In this document: positions 61,150 to 64,000 of the stretch, piece by piece | How the letters are laid out: the number at the start of each line of letters is the position of its first letter | Numbering within the stretch: the stretch's first letter is position 1 | Source of the DNA: Castellaniella sp035707805 | Lineage (GTDB): Bacteria > Pseudomonadota > Gammaproteobacteria > Burkholderiales > Burkholderiaceae_B | Direction of reading: 5' to 3' | Length of the DNA stretch: 64,000 nucleotides | Assembly (NCBI GenBank): GCA_035707805.1 | Contig: DASSTS010000040.1 | Location: 1-64,000, forward strand | The notes under the pieces: model-generated | The model's database searches: none | What the model was told of the DNA's origin: nothing | What the model saw: the letters and a program-made list of their open reading frames with translations, nothing else | Translations under genes and position numbers: made by a program

Positions 61150-63209
61150 GGGGTGTCCTCCTCGGCTCCGTCTTCCGCGGGCGTGTCCGCGTCCGGCAGC
61201 GGCGCGGGTTCCGGCGCGCCCTCGTCATCCGGCGCGGGCGAGGCATCCGGCCCGCCGGCGCCCGCCTGTCCGAAACCCTGCACGGCGGCCGGCGTATCCA
61301 GGGCGTTGACCGCCTTGCGCGACGCCTGCTCCGCCCGCAGCTGCTTGTCCCGTCTGGCCACCCGGGCCGGGTCCAGCCAGTAATCGAAGACGGTGCGCGC
61401 GATCGGCGCGGCGACCGACGCGCCCCAGCCGCCATTCTCGACGATCAGGGCGACCGCGATCTGCGGATCATCCACCGGCGCGTAGGCCATGAACAGCGCG
61501 TGGTCGCGCAGGCGCTCGTCGACCGCGTGCGCCTTGTACTTGGCGCCCCGCAGGCTGTAGACCTGCGCCGTACCGGTCTTGCCGGCCGCCTGGTAGGCCG
61601 CGCCCTCGAAGGCCCGCCGCGCGGTGCCCTTGCGCACCACGTCGACCATGGCGTCGCGCACGACCTTCAGGTTCTGCGGCTTCAAGGGTATCGTGTACTG
61701 GGGCGCCGGCACCGGATAGGTGAAGCGGCCGGTGAGCGGATCGATGATGCGGCGCACCAGGTGCGGCTTCATGTAGACGCCGTTGTTGGCCAGCACCGCC
61801 GTGGCTTGCGCCAGCTGCAGCAGGGTGAAGGCGTTGTACCCCTGGCCCACGGTGACGGACACGGTCTCGCCCTGGTACCAGTGCTGCTGCGACGGTTTCT
61901 TGTAGGTCTTGCGTTTCCAGGCGCGCGACGGCAGCACCCCGCGCCGTTCGCCGTCCAGGTCGATGCCGGTGATCTGCCCGAATCCAAACTGGCTGCTGAA
62001 ATCGTGCAGCGCATCCACGTCCATCAGCGCGCCCAGGGAAAAGAAATAGGTGTCCGACGAGACCACGATGGCCTTGTGCATGTTGGTCGGACCGTAGGCC
62101 GCGCCGCCCGCGTTGCGGAACTTCTGGCCGGCCAGCTCGAAATAACCGGGGTCGGGAACTTGTTCCTGCGGACTGCGCAGGCCCATTTCCAGGGCCGCCA
62201 GCGCCACGAAGGGCTTGTAGGTCGAGCCGATCGGATAGGTGCCGTACAGCGGCCGGTTGATGAGCGGGTGGTCGGGCGACTCGTTCAGCTTGCGCCAGTT
62301 CTCGACATCGATCCCGTCGACGAACAGATTGGGATCGAAGGACGGCGAGGACACGAAGGCCAGGACCTCGCCCGTATGCGGCGCGATGGCCACCAGCGCG
62401 CCGCGCCGGCCCTCGAACTGGGCCTCCGCGAGCTTCTGCAGTCCGGCGTCCAGGGACAGTTCCAGGTTCGAGCCCGGGATCGGATCGGTGCGGCTGAGTT
62501 CCCGGACCGGCCTGCCCGTCGCCGTGACCTCCAACTCCTCCACGCCGGTGCGGCCGTGCAGGACCTTTTCCCAGGTCTTCTCGATGCCCTTCTTGCCCAT
62601 CACCAGGGTGCCCCGGTAATTGCCCTCCTGGCCGGAGTCCTCGAGATGCTGCTCGTCCGCCTCGGAAATCCGGCCGACGAAGCCCAGCACGTGGGCGGCC
62701 GATTCGTGCAGGGGATAGGACCGTACCCACCGGGCCTGCAGGCTGACGCCTGGGAACTCGAAGGCGTGCACGGCGAACCAGGACGCCTCGATGTCGTTCA
62801 GGTTGTTGCGCAGCAGGACCGGCGCGTAGCGGCCGCTTTGCTGATAGGCGCGCAGGAACTTGCGCTCGTCGCCCTCGCTGATGTAGACCAGTTCGCGCAA
62901 CCTGGCCAGCAGGTCCTCGACCTTGCCCTGCACCTGCGCGCGGGTGACCAGCAGCGTGTAGTCGCGCTGGTTGGTGGCCATGACCTCGCCCTCGCGGTCC
63001 GTGATCTGCCCGCGCCGGGGCGGGATCGGCACGATGGTGATGCGGTTCTGGTCGGCGCGGGCGGCCAGGTTGTCGTAGCGCACCACCTGCAGGTACCAGA
63101 GCCTGCCGGCCAGCAGCAGCAGGCACGCCAGGGCGAACAGCCCGGCGACCCAGGCGCGCAGCAGCACCGTCTGCCGCTGCTGTAGGCCGGTCTTGCGGAA
63201 CTCGAACAT
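61146..63209 (-). CDS. mrdA: Penicillin-binding protein 2, elongation transpeptidase
   Basis: Class B PBP that cross-links lateral-wall murein with RodA. The 687-aa product has one N-terminal helix (about residues 15-37), a pedestal domain, and the transpeptidase motifs SxxK in YPIGSTYKPFVAL near 330, SSDTYFF near 385 (SxD) and KTGTAQ near 542. The C-terminus is a long acidic, Pro/Ala/Asp-rich tail. It lies 7 bp after mreD. Confidence 0.96.
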   Translation of the reverse strand: MFEFRKTGLQQRQTVLLRAWVAGLFALACLLLLAGRLWYLQVVRYDNLAARADQNRITIVPIPPRRGQITDREGEVMATNQRDYTLLVTRAQVQGKVEDLLARLRELVYISEGDERKFLRAYQQSGRYAPVLLRNNLNDIEASWFAVHAFEFPGVSLQARWVRSYPLHESAAHVLGFVGRISEADEQHLEDSGQEGNYRGTLVMGKKGIEKTWEKVLHGRTGVEELEVTATGRPVRELSRTDPIPGSNLELSLDAGLQKLAEAQFEGRRGALVAIAPHTGEVLAFVSSPSFDPNLFVDGIDVENWRKLNESPDHPLINRPLYGTYPIGSTYKPFVALAALEMGLRSPQEQVPDPGYFELAGQKFRNAGGAAYGPTNMHKAIVVSSDTYFFSLGALMDVDALHDFSSQFGFGQITGIDLDGERRGVLPSRAWKRKTYKKPSQQHWYQGETVSVTVGQGYNAFTLLQLAQATAVLANNGVYMKPHLVRRIIDPLTGRFTYPVPAPQYTIPLKPQNLKVVRDAMVDVVRKGTARRAFEGAAYQAAGKTGTAQVYSLRGAKYKAHAVDERLRDHALFMAYAPVDDPQIAVALIVENGGWGASVAAPIARTVFDYWLDPARVARRDKQLRAEQASRKAVNALDTPAAVQGFGQAGAGGPDASPAPDDEGAPEPAPLPDADTPAEDGAEEDTP

Positions 63210-63216
63210 GGGGCCG

Positions 63217-63783
63217 CTACACCGCGCCGACGTCGTCGCCGTCCAGGCGGCGCTGCGGCAGCAGCAGCAGGACGTCGGCCAGCGGCAACAGGGCGCCGGT
63301 GATCAGCGCGGCCCACAGCCAGTCCCAGCCGACCCATTCGCCGTTGAGCCACGCGCCCAGCAGCCGGGACGCCAGGGCGGCCAGCGCCAGCACCGGAATG
63401 ATGTGGAAGGTCTGCACCCACACGTTGAAATGCCGCAGCCGCCCGTGCAGGCGCAGGATGCCATACGCGCACAGCAGGTAGTTCAGGGCGTGCAGGCCCA
63501 GCAGGCCGGAATCATGGACGTCCATCAGCAGGCCCAACACGAACGCAGTCAGCAGGCCGACCCGGCCCGGCTCGTGCAGGCACCAGAACACCAGCACCAG
63601 CAGCAGCATGTCGGGCACCGGATGCCACAGGCGCCACGGCAGCAGGGATACCAGCCAGACCAGCGCCAGGGATCCCCAGACCAGCAGGGCGGACGAGGGC
63701 CGATGAAAGGGCGCCACGTCCACCGGCTGCAGCGACATCAGCGACGAGCCGCCGGCCGGCCGTTTATTGCGATCCAAGGGCAC
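63217..63783 (-). CDS. mreD: Rod-shape-determining protein MreD
   Basis: A 188-aa inner-membrane protein with five or six helices, part of the MreBCD-RodA-PBP2 system. LWHPVPDMLLLVLVFWCLHEPGRVGLLTAFVLGLLMDVHDSGLLG (about residues 52-96) is the family signature. The longest start, at 63783, overlaps mreC by 20 bp; a start at 63738 (MSLQPVDVAPF) would avoid the overlap. Confidence 0.92.
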   Translation of the reverse strand: MPLDRNKRPAGGSSLMSLQPVDVAPFHRPSSALLVWGSLALVWLVSLLPWRLWHPVPDMLLLVLVFWCLHEPGRVGLLTAFVLGLLMDVHDSGLLGLHALNYLLCAYGILRLHGRLRHFNVWVQTFHIIPVLALAALASRLLGAWLNGEWVGWDWLWAALITGALLPLADVLLLLPQRRLDGDDVGAV

Positions 63784-64000
63784 GCTCGATCTCCTCGGGT
63801 TTGGGTACCTTGGACACGTCCACCCGCAGCACCAGGAAATGCCGGTAACGCTCGGGGTGCGACAGGGGCTCTGCGACGGCCATTGCGAATCCCGTCCCCG
63901 GATCCCGGTCCACCTTGTCGACGCGTCCGACCGACAGGCCGGCGGGGAACAGCCCGCCGATCCCGCTGGTGACCAGCGTGTCGCCCGGACGCACGTCCAT
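63764..64000 (-). CDS. mreC: Rod-shape-determining protein MreC, C-terminal end only
   Basis: Only the last 78 codons are inside the window; the start lies beyond 64000. The visible part, MDVRPGDTLVTSGIGGLFPAGLSVGRVDKV ... YRHFLVLRV, is the second beta-barrel of MreC, the periplasmic scaffold protein of cell elongation. It is transcribed toward mreD, mrdA and rodA, the usual mreBCD-mrdAB order. Confidence 0.93.
   Translation of the reverse strand: MDVRPGDTLVTSGIGGLFPAGLSVGRVDKVDRDPGTGFAMAVAEPLSHPERYRHFLVLRVDVSKVPKPEEIERALGSQ

Overview
The window looks like a GC-rich betaproteobacterial chromosome of order Burkholderiales, most likely family Alcaligenaceae (Bordetella/Castellaniella/Achromobacter-like). 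The grounds are a Lys/Ala/Pro-rich histone H1-like gene, the cluster tlpA-accB-accC-prmA-DUF3426-pfkB divergent from mpl, the block thiD-thiE-hemL divergent from rubredoxin-algH-ruvX, and betaproteobacterial versions of the housekeeping genes. The genus is inferred from gene content and order, not from any search. No prophage, insertion sequence, integrase, CRISPR array or secretion system was seen. Coding density is high and nearly everything is core metabolism or cell envelope.

Layout. 0-2.7 kb: mltD (5' end outside the window), fabI and a DUF4262 protein. 2.7-9.7 kb, minus strand: M20 amidohydrolase, tRNA-Ser(GGA), ribE, ribD, nrdR, glyA, a PEBP protein and tyrS. 9.9-12.4 kb, plus: M23 endopeptidase and anmK, both in murein turnover. 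12.4-17.2 kb, minus: erpA, a coiled-coil membrane protein, argC, rpsI, rplM and an orphan TRAP solute receptor; a 205-bp palindromic element lies between the last two. 17.3-22.7 kb: pmbA, yjgA, a carboxylesterase, a repeat cluster and a Pat-like acetyltransferase. 22.8-27.1 kb: gltX, a lipoprotein, a CopD-like membrane protein, the H1-like histone and yggT. 27.1-33.2 kb, minus: SlyB-like lipoprotein, pfkB kinase, zinc-ribbon protein, prmA, accC, accB and a TlpA-like protein. 33.3-40.2 kb, plus: mpl, an RNB nuclease, a TonB-like protein, mtgA, lptG and apaH. 40.3-42.3 kb, minus: acyltransferase, ruvX, algH and rubredoxin. 42.4-50.3 kb, plus: thiD-like, thiE, hemL, marR, argJ, rplU, rpmA, obg and proB. 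50.3-53.5 kb: lrp divergent from dadA, a response-regulator-like protein and an XRE regulator. 53.5-57.1 kb: TPP riboswitch and thiC, a gene-free gap with two palindromic elements, and an OmpA-like lipoprotein. 57.3-64 kb: ftsE, ftsX, mutY, then rodA, mrdA, mreD and mreC on the minus strand (mreC runs off the window).

Functional themes. Envelope genes recur throughout: mltD, M23, anmK, mpl, mtgA, lptG, ftsEX, and rodA/mrdA/mreCD for cell elongation. Thiamin synthesis is split between riboswitch-controlled thiC and a thiD-like/thiE pair. Riboflavin (ribDE), arginine (argC, argJ), proline (proB), haem (hemL) and fatty acid (accBC, fabI) genes are scattered singly or in pairs.

The least explained material is non-coding. 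Three intergenic elements of about 180-205 bp share a core of about 110 bp, but each carries its own matching pair of inverted arms. A second, unrelated repeat cluster sits at the end of the Pat-like gene. Several perfect inverted repeats lie next to regulators (lrp/dadA, marR, XRE) and upstream of the histone gene.
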